From Flaccisagitta enflata (taxonomy: Eukaryota > Chaetognatha > Sagittoidea > Aphragmophora), in the NCBI GenBank assembly GCA_965153355.1, contig OZ231127.1:31806001-31870000 (forward strand): a stretch of DNA of 64,000 nt, given 5' to 3'. The translations under genes and the position numbers were made by a program. Below, piece after piece: positions 40,616 through 53,679 of the stretch. The first letter of the stretch is position 1, and every line of letters starts with the position of its first letter. The notes under the pieces were generated by a model, which had not been told where the DNA came from, did not search any database, and worked only from the letters and a program-made list of their open reading frames with translations.

Positions 40616-41628
40616 GGACGTTCGACGGACCACATTTTAATAAAGAGAAATAGTGTTATATACAGCGTGATCTTGATCGCACATGGTCAGCGGATCGATG
40701 CATGATCTAATAAGAGTAGCAGTGAACGAGTTTTGTCGATGTCCGAGATCACAATGACCAGCCCCACGAGTGGGGCGATATCTTAGACACACCAGGCCAT
40801 CAGCATCTCGCCGTGAATCAGTTCGCCTGAGAGCAAACATTTCGCGTCGAATGAGGCAACGGCACGGGGACAGTTGGCGAGAGGCCGACTGCTCGACGCG
40901 GCTTCCCCAGATCGTTAACGATGATCGACGCCCGAAATTTCCAGCCCAATAGACATGAATGCTTAAAAGAATTGAGTTATTTGTGTGAACTAACATCATC
41001 GCACAAAACCGCCAGCGATCGACCGCAGCGTACACATTACTTAAATTATTAACCTGGTACATTGCAGCATCATGATGAATTGCAGAACGTACTAGTTATG
41101 ATACAGAAATATCGCCACATAGCGCACAACACGCCATACGACGTCGCGAACGGTTCAGTAACGCTAAGACTCGGCGTCGCCATATACCCGAGTATTATAT
41201 CGATTCACAAATCTCCAGAACAAATCCGATAGTTCGCTCACATCAAGCATAACACACCACATATTTCATGCAACTTTTTTGACGTCAGTTGACAAAAGAA
41301 ACTTGACTACTGCCCAGCCAGACAGACATATGATTATGATTAGATATCATGATCACAGACATGCAGTTTCATAACACAAGAGATAAACGTGATTTATCAC
41401 TGACATATTCAGATGGGCACATATTAGTTCCACAAAGATCAGATACATCAGCACCGCCATTCTGCCACCAGCTTTGCACACGCAGATGCGCCGCAACCAC
41501 GCCATCTTCCGACACAACTTACGAGCTGCTCTGCAAACGTTTTACGCGATCGTCACGCTGCTGATCTCATAGAAACGTCGGCTTTGTCGTAATAATTAAA
41601 CTTTGCTCAGCCGCGAAAGCGCACTCAC
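40616..41628. other. Region upstream of the SNAPC4 short first exon, no feature recognised
   Basis: No ORF with a motif. It would be intron if the alternative 5' exon at 41629-41807 is used. Confidence 0.4.
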
Positions 41629-41807
41629 CCAGTTCGCCAAGAGGTCCCACGATAATTATTTCACCATGAGCACCCGAAGGTCGACCTGGTACATGGGGAC
41701 TCGCCTTCTTCCCCGCCTTCGTCTTCAAATTAACGGCGCCAAGTAGTTGATCCAGTCTGTCCGAATTTCCAGTTGATGGTCGGTTTATAACCGTTTCGTC
41801 CATCCAA
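41629..41807 (-). CDS. Candidate alternative 5' coding exon of SNAPC4
   Basis: On the minus strand a TTTAATTTCAG acceptor precedes 41807 and a GTGAGT donor follows 41629. From the ATG at 41803-41801 the exon gives 58 codons (MDETVINRPS... ending IIIVGPLGEL) plus one leftover G. SNAPC4 exon 2 (39600) needs exactly one preceding base, and G would give Asp there, so the exon can splice in frame to exon 2 in place of the short MGKI exon. It sits 1 kb upstream of that exon. I recognise no domain in it. It could instead belong to another transcript. Confidence 0.45.
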
Positions 41808-42125
41808 CTGAAATTAAATTTGCCTTAAATTAACTCTGTTCACCCAAGAACTCAGGTCATCCTGTTAGAGGTTCGAATCCTTCATATCCTGGTAGCTGGC
41901 CGCCCCAGGCCAGATCGCTGAGGCTTAGGATTTGCCTTGAGGCTAGGTTCAGGCCGTGAGACTCCTGGGCCTTTAGACCGGGATTTGAGGGGAGGACGAG
42001 AAGAAGAAGAAGATGGACAGAGAAGGATGAAAATCCTCACGAGTGTGAACAATAAAGATAACACGATTCATTGTGTCGCCACGCCCGTTTTTGCGACATT
42101 GATGACCCTGCTTTTGATAATGTAA
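41808..42125 (+). other. Possible tRNA-derived SINE-like fragment
   Basis: A B-box word GGTTCGAATCC at 41870-41880 is followed by about 180 bp of G/C-richer sequence with GGCCGCCCCAGGCC and ends near ACAATAAAGATAA. No A box was found upstream, so a working tRNA is unlikely. Confidence 0.3.
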
Positions 42126-45100
42126 CATCGTTTCACGTTGAAAACAATTTATTTTATATATCGCGTTAATGCTGACCTGAGACCTATGAAACCAGAGTTA
42201 CCCGCAGATTATTCGTCATTTCACACTAATGAAGCGATTCATGAATGCAATATGGAACAATATCCACACACTAATACGTACAGTAGATCAGAATAGCAGC
42301 TCTCATAGTTTCACCATCATACATCAGCGCCTGTTGACAGGCGTATATTTTGCGTGGATAGATTCTTTTACCAAAATAAATTCCCACAGTTCATAATCGA
42401 CCACTTGACCGTTTTGATCAATTAGCTGTTCCAGGCCTGCTGGTTTTGCAATAAAGTTGTAAGACGCCTGTGGCCCAGCGATTGATCCTTAATATTTTAT
42501 ACTAAAAAGTTGCCCAGAGTACCCATCCGCCGTGCTACACACCGCTCAGGTACCATCATCAAGCATGCTCCTGCGAGATCACATTCGTCGTGGCAACATG
42601 ATCGCTTTTTTTCAGGAACAGACGATATCCCAAATACGAGGATTTGTCACCAGTCTGAGAGACTAACCTGCAGAGAAGTTTATAACAGACAATGACAACT
42701 CTGAAAGCCCATGAACGAGGTAGTTTGTCCAAGAACACGCCATTTGCCATCACTGACGTTCCACAGTCATCTCACATTAATATTAATTTCATCTTTATTG
42801 GCGAATACTTAGCGCCATCGATAAAATTAGTTATCATTTTTAAGCCCACAAATGGATAAAATCTTATCTTAACATTTAGACAAGAGCGCTAACGCAGTGT
42901 TTTGAGAATTCAATGAATTGAATACAAACCAAAACATTTGCTGATTTTTTGTCAGAAATGCATCACATCCACAACCGAACTTAATAGCCTGATATTATAA
43001 AACAGCGATCCGATTTCTACAAATAATGTCATCGAGATATCGTGGTATGCCAACCGATACCTGGCGTCGATGCGATAAACGCTGAATTAATGATGAACAC
43101 GATGCCCAGAGAGTCGATTTACAGTTGGGTATCGTTACATGCGGAATGCCAGAAATGTTGAAACACCCGCCGTCGTCGCGCTCCGGTTTAGCAGAACATA
43201 TCCGCTTGTTCATCACAAACGATCACACTTTTCTGACGGTCCTGCTGCCCGACAACACCCACACGGCCCATTCATCCAAAACGGGGCACCAGCGAGTAAA
43301 CCACGAGGCGCGTACGGATGAAGCCAGCAAATTAACGACGATCTTTTCGCCCGAGGTGGGGAACGAGACTCAGACTTGTCGAGTCGAGGACCGGCGGAGC
43401 GGTAAAGACTCGCCCGCGGCACAAAATACATTGAAAGAAGATGGATTACCATCATGTGTTTAATGGCTGGTCGACTGAAAATAATATAATATTCAGACAT
43501 CACGATCACGATTGAGTTCAGACCAACTGGTAATGACGATCGATATTCTTAAAATAGCTTCAGAGTTCGGCAGAACACATGAGAACAGAGACGAATAGAG
43601 CATTAACAACCAATAAGATGACCAATTTCGGCAGTTAATGGGGTATCGACAGATTTGACACATCGACCACGACTCCATGAGCAGCTGCGATCAGGCAAAG
43701 GATCGGTAATGAATACGGTCAGGTACCGGCTGAGCGACCATGCATATCGATCAATCGAACCAATCAAACGCTGGTAAGAGCGCCAAGATAATTGACCTTC
43801 GTTGAAATTATATCGAGAATATTTCTTTTCTTATCAGCACGATTTAATATTTCAACATGGGGAATTATACTTACTGCTTCCCATCCCCCATCTCACCCTC
43901 TCAGGACAATAAGAATGACAGAGTGTTCATTTACTAGCTTTTCATCCATTTTTAATTCATTTTTGTTCAACTTTGTCGTTCACTTTTAAGAAGTACCTTA
44001 AAGGGCACAAAGTCTGTAGAATACAGGGGAACACGCTCTTCTCATCCTCAGGGTTTGCTCGCCCCAGCGTCGGTTCGCATCCACAACTAACCATTTTAAT
44101 CTGATACTGATTCGTCGATTTCAAATACTTGCTTGATTTATTATTTGCATTGATTTGTTTTTGTTGATTTGGGTTATTTTTGCTTAGATATACGTTGACA
44201 GACGACGACGGATGATGACGATCATCATCCTGTCCCTCGTTGCTATCTACCTCTCTCAACAAATCACCCACACCGCAGAATACAGACATCACGCCATTGC
44301 TATTTTCTTGCATTATATCTTCTATTTTCCATTTTTTACATCTTTGGTAAGGTTTCAGACTCACTATTTGCATGGCTTATTATAGTATTTACCTTAAATC
44401 GTTCAGATTAACAAACACGTCATCCCGCAAATCAAACGCCGGCGAGAAATGGCCGAGAATTATCTGATCACTTTCGAACGCCGACGGCGGTCATCACACT
44501 ATCTCGCCGCTACATCGTGCCACATATTTACTTTTGAGTAATGCAAAGGTATTAACACGCATTTAATCTTTCCGTTGCCGATATTTTATAATACCTACAT
44601 TTATCTCTGGCCAGCGATGTTTTTAACATCGTTGTTTTCGATTATATCTGATGACATGCATCCTCATCGACAGATCTGTTACAAATAGTCGATCACTGTT
44701 AGCTTCAGCATCTTCGGTTTGAATGTTTTTTTCTAACGCTTGATGTTCGCACATTTTTGAACAAATCTTCCATATATCTGAAAAAGTATGAAATATTTTT
44801 CATCACACGCTTTTAACGATAACCAGCTGTTGTCGTCAACAGGCAGAATAACGACACGCCGAACACGAAGCAGAATGGCGATAACGTCTTTTGCTGCTTC
44901 ACAATAACGATTTAACGCTGCGATCTCGACTATTGTCAGCGACAGCCAGAAGATATAAGCACACAGAGATAGGTAAGCGGAGGAACGATCATGTCGATAG
45001 ACGCACGCGTACCGGTTCATTTGTACACTATCACCACTTGTGGCCGATGACGTTACCGTTGCGAAAGGCTTCCGAGTCTGGTTTACGAAAGAGAACGCGT

Positions 45101-46505
45101 TGATCATTTTCCCATCACCCTCTCTGCCAGACATAGCTAGCGAGAAAATCGCTGACTAATGATCACTGTAATAGTTGTCGATGCCTATAATCTCGTCATC
45201 GTTGGCCGCAGAGTGATAGTGAGAGCAGGAGGGATTACGCAAGCGGCAAATATGGCCCGTCGGTTTTACACAGACCATGAGAATATTATGATGATAGTCT
45301 TTGGTCCGTAGTTTCCTCGACAAGACAGACATGACGCGACGGTCGTCAGAAATAATAATCGCCGTAACGGAGAATAGCGATCATCACTTGGTATTATTGC
45401 CACAAGATTAATATCATGCCCGTTCACACTTCTTCGATACGCCACTTAATTTGATTCGACTTTCAACATCGACAAGCCACAGTTTGTTACCATGTCGTGC
45501 CATTGTCATGACTACTTCATCGATAGCCATTAAAGGTTGATAGCGTCATTAATATTCACATTTTCATACTCGCAGGTAATAGGTTATAAATATCATATTA
45601 ACACTAATGATTACCACGAATTTTTACTTGATCAACAAGGCATTAAACTATCACAGCACATTTAATACCATATATGAACCATTGTGTAGAACTTAGAATG
45701 ATAGCGGGGCTCAACTGTTCATCGATATTTGATAACTTGAAATTTCATCACTTTCATCATCTTGATCCGAGTCAACACACCGCTTTCTGCATGACACGGT
45801 TACTTCAACATTATAAGAGGTCGCCCACCGACAGTCTTTGAGAAACACCAGGAGATTGCAATACCGTGGCTCACCCGAGTTTCAGGGCCTTTACTGATCA
45901 CATTTCCTATTTTCATTTAACATTCACTATAACACATTTTTATTAAAAAGAAAATAGATTTTCTTTTGTATTTTGATGTAATCCAATGGTTCAGATTTAA
46001 CCCACTCCTAAGGGGCAAAATACTAAAACACTTTTCAACCATGTCAGACTAGAATAGACTTTTAGAATTTTAATACAAAAAACTTCCAAAATAAAGGTTT
46101 GATTTCCAGCTTAAACAGGTCTAGTAAATATAGCATTTCCAGATAATTTTCACATGAATCTGAATCTATGCATCAGATTTGAGGGAAATGATATTGAAAT
46201 TTTGGGTCCCTTAAGGATGCCAAACCACTGATGCTAATATGATGAATGTTTCTTAAGAATGGCTATGGTCCTGGAAATTTTTGTGAATTAATATGTCCCT
46301 TCTTTGCATGAAAACAGTGTATTCTTTCTTTCAAAGGCAGATCAAATGACCCACTGCTTCCTGACAGTTTCGCCATTTATCAGAGTTTCGCTGGTTTACT
46401 TCGTCAGAATGCGGTAAATCACGATATGCTGGTAACGGCCAATGGAGAAACGAACGCCGTTAGAAAAAGACATCTTCCGATTATACAAACTTTTTTTTGA
46501 TCGTT
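42126..46505. other. Gene-free sequence, probably further decayed copy of DNA beyond the right edge
   Basis: Coding-like composition, rich in CG and GATC words, but with no convincing ORF. It is continuous with the decayed ZFC3H1 copy, so it probably mirrors sequence to the right of 64000, which I cannot see. An AT-rich block lies at 45890-46370. The minus-strand frame over 43957-44373 has no recognised domain. Confidence 0.35.
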
Positions 46506-49500
46506 CATCGCATCACCCGGTCGCGTCGACGGCTTCTTCGACGTTGAATGCGGTATCGCGCAGCGAGAGAGTTATATGGTTGGCAGTTGCAACATAAAAA
46601 CGCGTCGATCAATACAACGTCGTCGAATGTCGCCCAAACTCTGTGGGGCAAAGCACCGCCGAAGGCCGCGACGATGGGGAGTTTGACGCCGAGGTGGAAG
46701 AGGGGATCGAGCGCCACGACGCCATCGTGGACCGACGCCGTGGCCTTCCGGAGAGTTACGCCGGCGGAGCGAGGTATTGCGCCGTCGTCCAGATAAGCCG
46801 AGAACCTTTCCCATAACCCAGCAACGACGCTCAGTCTGGGACACCACCATCCGATAATCGTCTTGAACGAGACTCTGATGCCCTCATCTTGACCTGGCAA
46901 AAGGCGAGTAACACCAAACAAATACCGCTTGAACAGTAACGCCCCTTTGCACGCCAATGGTATTGACCACCGGGATCGACGCACTTCCAATGACGCTGGA
47001 TAGAGAGTTAGTAAACAGCCGACAGCTTGACCGACTTCGCCGCCTTTTCGTTGCACGAATGGCGTCACCACCCATGACGTACCACTGAATGAAGAATAAG
47101 CGGCGGAGAAATATCGCACGCCTCTTACCGGCGAGAATCACCAACAGACTCCTGAATGGCGGAGAAAATAGCGCCGATGCTTTAATATGGACGCGAACGG
47201 CACAATATGATCGCAAACGCCGCGACGCATTCGGTTGATCGCGATCGCAAATGACAGGCACGATCTTTTGCGATGCTGGTGCAGACGAAGACCAAATGGC
47301 AGCGCAATCTGATGGTTAACAGCCCCCAGAGGCGACACATCTCATTCGATACTGCTTATTGAATTGCGATCAAACGACGCGTTCAATGTTGATGTTAATA
47401 GTTACGATCGATTTGATCAAAAACGAGACAGAGAAACGGTTACGAGCGCGCCGAGAATCTCATCAGCACGGTAATTGAGTTAACGATCGAATATCTTTAT
47501 ATTTCGAATATATATATAATGAAATCCGATAACGAACAATCCCGATCACGCGCCACGTAAAGCACTTGATCCGACAGGTCCCCGCATCAAAGTTTCACTT
47601 TCGGTTTATATCGGCCGTTCGAGACAGATCCTTTCGTAATAACGCCTTTGTTAATGGTTTCGTCATAATCTTTTCACATTTTCCATTTCAGCCCGTCCCG
47701 CTGACGACGATGAACCAGCCCTCGCCGACATTTGCACTTCCTCATCGCGTTATTAATGACGACAGACATAACCTTTCAGAGTAGTCACCAGAGACCAGCC
47801 ATAAATCTACAAAGTTGCCTAAAAGCAACATAGGAATGGTTAATGCAGGCGGTGGTGCTCAGAGCGCACATGACAGGTCCACGTTGATCGACAGCACGCG
47901 CCGATTGATGGTACGATGTCAACGCAGACAAACGTCAACAAAGCACATAATATGCCGTGAGCACCGGTAAAGAGTTAATGATAGATAGTCGTCAGATCAA
48001 TAACGAAGACAACGGTTATTTGTCACTTGTCATCGATCGCAATATAGTTTGATAACGTTCGCCATATCAGATTCTTTCGACAGAGCGGTATCAGTCAGCA
48101 TCGGCGCAAAAATCATTTCCCGCATTTACCCGAGATTAATCGAAATAACCAGCGAGCCCGCCAATAGTACGCAACCATCACCGATGAAATTTCCTTTTTC
48201 TGTTGACGACGCACAGATAATTTTTCCAGAGTGGCAGTTCGAGCACCGAGAATCATTCTCGACCACATCAAACACCATCCGACTCTATATGCGGCTTGTT
48301 CAGAAATGACCATGATGCCAGCCTCAGAAAGCGACAGCTTTGTTCGGATCATGATCAGACAAATTTCGCGCGGCCGGCAGCCATTTGCTCAATCGAACGA
48401 AATATCGATCGCTCAAAAGAAGCGTTTGCGGCGAGCGATGCTTACGCCCAATATCGATCTTTTCCGCGACTTTACACCGCTTCGTGATCGACGTTATTTC
48501 TTCAGATTAGCGTTCAGTCACATTTCCATCGTTCCTTCATCTTCTTATTCATTCTTTACCGTTCATCACGCCATCTTTTAATAATACGATGGCGGCAGAT
48601 GGCTCGGATCAGCATTCAAATGATCATCAAACGCGATTGTTGCTGATTTGTTGTGACGGATAACGTTGGTCGAGCTGGCCGCTTTTTGAGAATGGAAAGA
48701 ACGGCCATAGCGTGCCGTGGACAGCCGGTGATTTGTGGATGGCCGCGCGAAAACGCGACACCGCCGATTGCTCGTTCTCTTCCTATTTTCAGCGAGTCAT
48801 TGACGGTATTGCGAGGTTGCCGATTGCCGATTCTGTTGCTTCACCTTCTCTTTCACCGGCCGATATGATATCACCGCTTTTGGTTGCTGAACCACGCTGC
48901 GCGCTGTTGGAGAAGAAGAAGAAATATACAATGTTAGTAATACTGTTGAGAGCATATCCCGGATAAGATTTATAATAATGAACGATGAACGATAATAGAG
49001 ATGATCCGCTATCAGAAAGCGAGGATGTGATTGCTTTTATGGTCGTTTTTTCACATTTGATTCTCATTTTTCAATCCATGACCATATATTTTCTTGCCAT
49101 TATCCTCCTTCCACACGCATCTGTCACCGGTCTAATAAGACGATGGCAAAGATGTTGGCGACGCACCGCTCATCACCAGCTTCAGGTCGACGTCCCAGAC
49201 GTTCATCGAAATAACAATGATTAATCGTCGTTCACCTTTCGATATATCGGTGCTTCAGACCTGTATCATTGCCATTTGACACGCAATATTTGCCGATTGA
49301 TCATTACCCGCTAGGGATAGACGCTCAACCTTCACCCACACAAGATGAAATGATATGAAACATGAGACTGATATAACTAGGTGAGATGGCTAAAATAGAT
49401 GTTAGAATCAGCTATTTGACCTCATCGCACATGGAAAGGAAGGTGGCGGCGGCGCTGACGCATAGTTAACGATGGTAGCAACGATAGCGTCGGAATGGAA

Positions 49501-50436
49501 TATCCCCATTGCGAGGCGAGGCGTTCGTGGTTGCCGCGGTCGCTATAGCTGTTGCCGACGCTGCTGTTGTTCCTCAGTTGGCAAAACGCTTCACGGCAGA
49601 TGTCGAACGCGGATACCTGAAATGGAATAAGGCCGTCCATCCATCCGATGATCCTTCTAATCATCGCTATCCGCAGCGTCGATGCGAACGGTCATCGGAA
49701 GATCAGTGGCTCCGAAGATAGGTAACACGCGAGTGAGAGTTACCGATTGCGCCTGTTGACAGACCCACGATTGCCCGAACACGCGTCCCGATAATCCTCA
49801 TTATTCGACTCGCCAAACATCTGATCACAGTCATCCAGCACGATCGTCGCCGCCTTTAACACCGATCTTCCACATTCTTCTTCTTCACGATCACCGACGA
49901 TCACCGCTTATCTGCACATTACAAAGATCTTACCGTTACCCACGCCATCACCGTCACAACCTGAAATTTCGACGACGTTTTTACTGATTAGTAGTTATCA
50001 TCGGTTTAGAAAAGAAACGTTGATTGGTCATGCATAGTTAACCGGAATCAGGCGCCATGACGGGCCAGCGATCCACGGCCTTCGCTTCGATCAGTTGTTT
50101 GGCTTCGCTGACGCTTGATCGAAACCGCGAAATGATAATATCAAGACGACGCGTTCACCTGATGATATTCCGTTATCGTCGTCCTCACCATCGTCGTTTT
50201 ACAGCAAAATTTTTGATTGCGTTGTCACCACAGCGGTTTTACGTTTTAACGTGAAGAAACTTCGTGGCCCGCACCGTTCGTCATCCAGTCCGCGGTATCC
50301 ACATCCCGCGCACTTCAGAGCTCAATGCAGCAGAGATCAGATGCACAGGCAGATCCCGCGACGTTAGCCCGGCGATCGTTCTCTTTCCGCGCCGCCGAGG
50401 GGAATATCGCCTCGCAACTCTCCACTCCACCTCACA
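46506..50436 (-). pseudogene. Decayed inverted copy of ZFC3H1
   Basis: Read on the minus strand this region is collinear with 56976-64000. Anchors: CATCGCCGACGTC at 50435 is the complement of the start-codon region (GACGTCGGCGATG, about 56965). A 24-bp stretch at 47810-47833 is the exact complement of 61976-61999 just after the zinc finger. GTTAATGGTTTCGTCATAATC at 47650 matches 62262-62282 with one change. AAGCCGAGAACCTT at 46795 is the complement of a block near 63692. The frame is destroyed by many small indels, and the copy is about half the parent's length between anchors. It is surely non-coding; a role as an antisense or hairpin RNA source is open. Confidence 0.88.
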
Positions 50437-50799
50437 TCGCCGACGTCCAGACGGCACCCTTCCCCAGAGCTAACCCAGCCATCCATAAACGTCCCACATC
50501 CCGCACTTCCCGAATGAAATATGACGAAACAGTCAACAAACAACCGCATCAAAGTTGCGGAGAGCGGCAGACCCGCTTCACCAATCATAAATCAGTCAAC
50601 TATACTTCACAAATATTAGCCCGATAAAGCAGTTTCGGCTTTCAAACAATTTTATAAATAAGATGAACGAACGAATTACACCGTGTTAACACTGTGGTAA
50701 ATTGTTTTCAAACTGAAGACATTTTTTCCTCTGAAATTAGTTTCATTCTTAATGTTAGATTGAGTTCATTTGTTTATTAACGATATGTTATTTTAACTG
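50437..50799 (-). repeat. Mirror copy of the LYAR-ZFC3H1 intergenic spacer
   Basis: The minus strand contains GAACTCAATC.TAACATTAAG and TTTCAGAGGAAAAAA in the order found at 56418-56482 (end of LYAR and its 3' flank), and CTCCGCAACTTT.ATG with TTTGTTGAC as found near 56790-56823. It joins the two decayed gene copies in the expected order. Confidence 0.85.
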
Positions 50800-52027
50800 A
50801 ATATCTCCTTTTCATAGTTACTTCGCGTCGAGGCTTAATGAAGCACCGATGTCAACCGTTTTGATCCTCTTAGCGCCAACACGTACGGCGGAACCCTGCC
50901 CTGGCTTGATCTTCGCGTGGCCGGAGATGGCGCCTATTCTCTCTTCTTCTTGATGACGCCGATCGTCATTTCAGCCTGAAGACGGGGAGATGTTCTTTCA
51001 GACCTTCGTTTCCTTTCTTACACAACTATTTTCCACCTTCTTCCGCTCGATCGACGTTCGCCGAGTCTTTTCCAAGATATTTTCTCTTCTTCTTTTTTCC
51101 TTTTCGTCTCATTCACTTTAATCTTCAACGACATTGGTTTCCGCATTTTTACGTCAGTAAGCTGCGGGTGATCGCTGAGAGTCGCGCGATCAGATCTCCC
51201 CATTTTTGTTCGATCTTATCGCTTCCTTCTCATCCACTCGTTTGACGCGATCAGTTGAGAAGAAACAGTAACTTTTGTTACCGCTACGCCGTTGCCTGAT
51301 ATTCACCTTTTTTGTTAATTTGCGTCGTTACGTTTTCACCGCCGAGTCGTCTGCTATTCCGTTTCTGCTTCACCGCACGCCATCAATTTTCTTTTCCACA
51401 CTTCTTCGCCTTGTTTCGTTATTTTTCGACGCGTCGCACCCGGCGGTCGACTTCGCCTTCGCGTCATTGTTCTGCTTCTTTTCACAGTTCTTGACTAGCT
51501 CATTTCCCATTTCTTATTCCTTTTATTTTGTCGTTTTACTTCCACTTTCATTTCCGTTCTTCCACTTCACTCTGTTGTTTCTTTTTTTTCTTTTTTCACT
51601 GTCTGATTCACTTCTTCCTTCTTTTCCTTGCGATCGACTCATACTACTCCACGCCTTGGTATTTCGCCCCATCGAGGAGGCTATATCAGCCACGACTGAG
51701 GCTGCGCTGATGGGGTCATTTCACCACAGTCGGAGTTTTTCGAGTTGCCCGCCAAGAGCTTCGCCGCCTCTCAGAAGGTGACAACAGGAACATCCAAACC
51801 GAACACGCGCGGTAGGACGTTGGGACCGGAAAGCAATAAGGCGAATCAGAAATGCATCACACTATGAAAATGGAGACACACGCCTACTGAACAAAGTTGA
51901 TTTTGAATACTTCCAATTTCAAACATTCGAAATCTCACTCAAACGACAGTTGCCCATCGCGTAAAGAGTATAGAATTGGCACGTAATGATAGCAAAATAC
52001 TTTCACTGTTAACCCATTGAAGACCAT
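50800..52027 (-). pseudogene. Decayed inverted copy of LYAR
   Basis: The complement of GAAGACCAT at 52019-52027 is the LYAR start ATGGTCTTC. Going leftward, minus-strand blocks follow LYAR in order: the intron segment (TTTCGAATGTTTGAAATTGG and GTCTCCATTTTCAT; compare 53929 and 54005), GAAAAGAAAATTGATGGC (compare 55196), and a 19-bp identical GCGCCATCTCCGGCCACGC (complement at 50915-50933; parent at 56137-56155), then AAAACGGTTGACATCGG (compare 56248). The intron is present, so the copy arose from DNA and is not a retrocopy. The EEVGEK repeat is missing or shrunken. The frame is broken throughout. Confidence 0.9.
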
Positions 52028-53679
52028 ACCAGCCGTCAACCAGAACCATTAACAACTGAGCTACATCGCCTTCTTCGAATGAGGGGTAACATCATAATAA
52101 ATTTGGCTTTTTAAATGAGGTGTCACCCATTATCGAATTAACGAGCAAAACACACTAATAATATCAACAATTTATCAAGCACGACGTTGAGACGATACAT
52201 TCGACGCAAAGAACAGACATCAATAGTTGCCGAAAAAGAAATATGGTGCGGCGGCTGGCGGCAAAACATAGTAATCAAACAGCAATATCCGCACTAACAC
52301 GACTCGTTTAAAGTTGCGCGATGTTCGTTTTATCAACAAGTAAGATCACGTTCTTGACGATGACGTTATTAAACACGACGCCTACAGTGAGCAGATGTGA
52401 AGAGCTTTTGAGATTTGAACGTCGAGAAGAAATGCAACATTACCCCGCAGTTGGCAGCGCCATAAGCTGCTGGACAGATGCACCAGCCGGAGAAGCTGGA
52501 GAAGACCTCACTGACCATGACAGGACTCAGGCGGACTGTCTGGCAGAGAGGAGATGAAGCGGAGGAGAGCTGGTAGAAGTGCTGTCCTCCATTGACGACC
52601 ACTTCCCCTCTCTCGCCTTCGTTGTCGCATAAATCTCGACTCGCCCTTCTTCCGACGAGGTACTTGGTTCCTATCACTGAGGACAAATTCGAAGATGCTG
52701 GTTCGGCCTGAATGAATCGGTTTATTATTGGAGGATCATATCGTCCCCAATATTCAGAAGTCAACATGATAAAAATACAATGAGGACGGCCTTCTTCACA
52801 TTTCCTCCTCCGCTTCCTTCTCCTCCCTCCTTGCTAATGCACAAGTTTAAAATCACTAAGATTTAAATGACTGTTTATGGAGCTGAAGGTGAAGAACTGA
52901 GGATGCTTCCCAACTCTGATATTAGAAACCCCTGCAGCTTCTGTCCATGGCCCTAGTCTGTTCGCCGAAGGATATTGAGGCAGAGCCAATGCGCCGCGCT
53001 AATGGATACCCGTAGTGAAGCAGTCACCAATGTTGGAAGGTGCGGCTTTTCTCTCCAAATGGATCTAAAGATTCAAGAACTTCCCCTTTCACATCCACCG
53101 ATCGTCACCCGTCGTCGACGTCGACGATGAAACCGTCTTGTTTATGCAACTTATCTATCGATGAGTAAGAACGTGATCTTTTTTTACTTGATAATCTTAA
53201 AAACGCTGAACGATTGGTTGTGTCGCACCACGCTGTCTAAGTGTCTTTTTTTCCACGCTCGTGAATCGTGATTCGTACCGGATATTTTGTTCATGAATAT
53301 CGTATTTATGTTGTCTTCCCACCATGCACCTTTTTCCTCTTCTTTCAGCGACTTCCCTTTCTGTCAAACCCTGTTCTTCGTCTTAAATCCTGTTCTTTTG
53401 CTAAATCGGTATTACTGTGTAAGTACCATAACGTCGTGCTTGATAAACGATAAATTGTTACGATATTATTACGTCTGTGATCATTGATTTTTTTGCTCGT
53501 TTTAATTCGATAGCTTCGAATGACACCTCATTTTAAAAGCCAAATTTATTGCAAATTGTCCCTCCCTTTTCGATTTTAATTAACAGCGCGGAAAATTTCG
53601 AAAGGAGCAAGAAGGGCGGTGGCGATTTAATGTAAGCTCAAATTTGTTAATGAGAGATTTCTTTTCATTTACGACGAAC
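52028..53679. repeat. Mirror axis: duplicated LYAR upstream region in inverted orientation
   Basis: AATAAATTTGGC.TTTT.AAATGAGGTGTCA at about 52092-52121 is the inverted match of 53520-53548. TATCGAATTAACGAGCAAAA (52132) matches the complement of 53494-53514, and TCAAGCACGACGTT (52174) and AAGATCACGTTCTT (52343) match the complements near 53432 and 53172. Pairing fades inward of about 52500 and 53050, so the unique centre is roughly 52500-53050. The right-hand copy carries the 5' flank and presumably the promoter of the intact LYAR. Confidence 0.85.

Noticed and set aside
41840-41900. tRNA gene around the GGTTCGAATCC word
   Set aside because: No A box or closing acceptor stem at the right distance; kept only as a possible SINE-like fragment.
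46505-47119. 204-codon minus-strand frame as a new gene
   Set aside because: It lies in the decayed ZFC3H1 copy, and its blocks align to 63.2-63.9 kb in shifting frames, so the open frame is chance.
50800-52027. LYAR copy as a processed retropseudogene
   Set aside because: It retains the intron and the upstream promoter region and is flanked by the mirrored ZFC3H1 copy, so it is a segmental inverted duplication.
42000-52500. Compositionally odd CG- and GATC-rich domain as horizontally acquired, bacterial or viral DNA
   Set aside because: Its blocks match the neighbouring LYAR-ZFC3H1 locus in inverted order, and the composition is that of decayed coding sequence.
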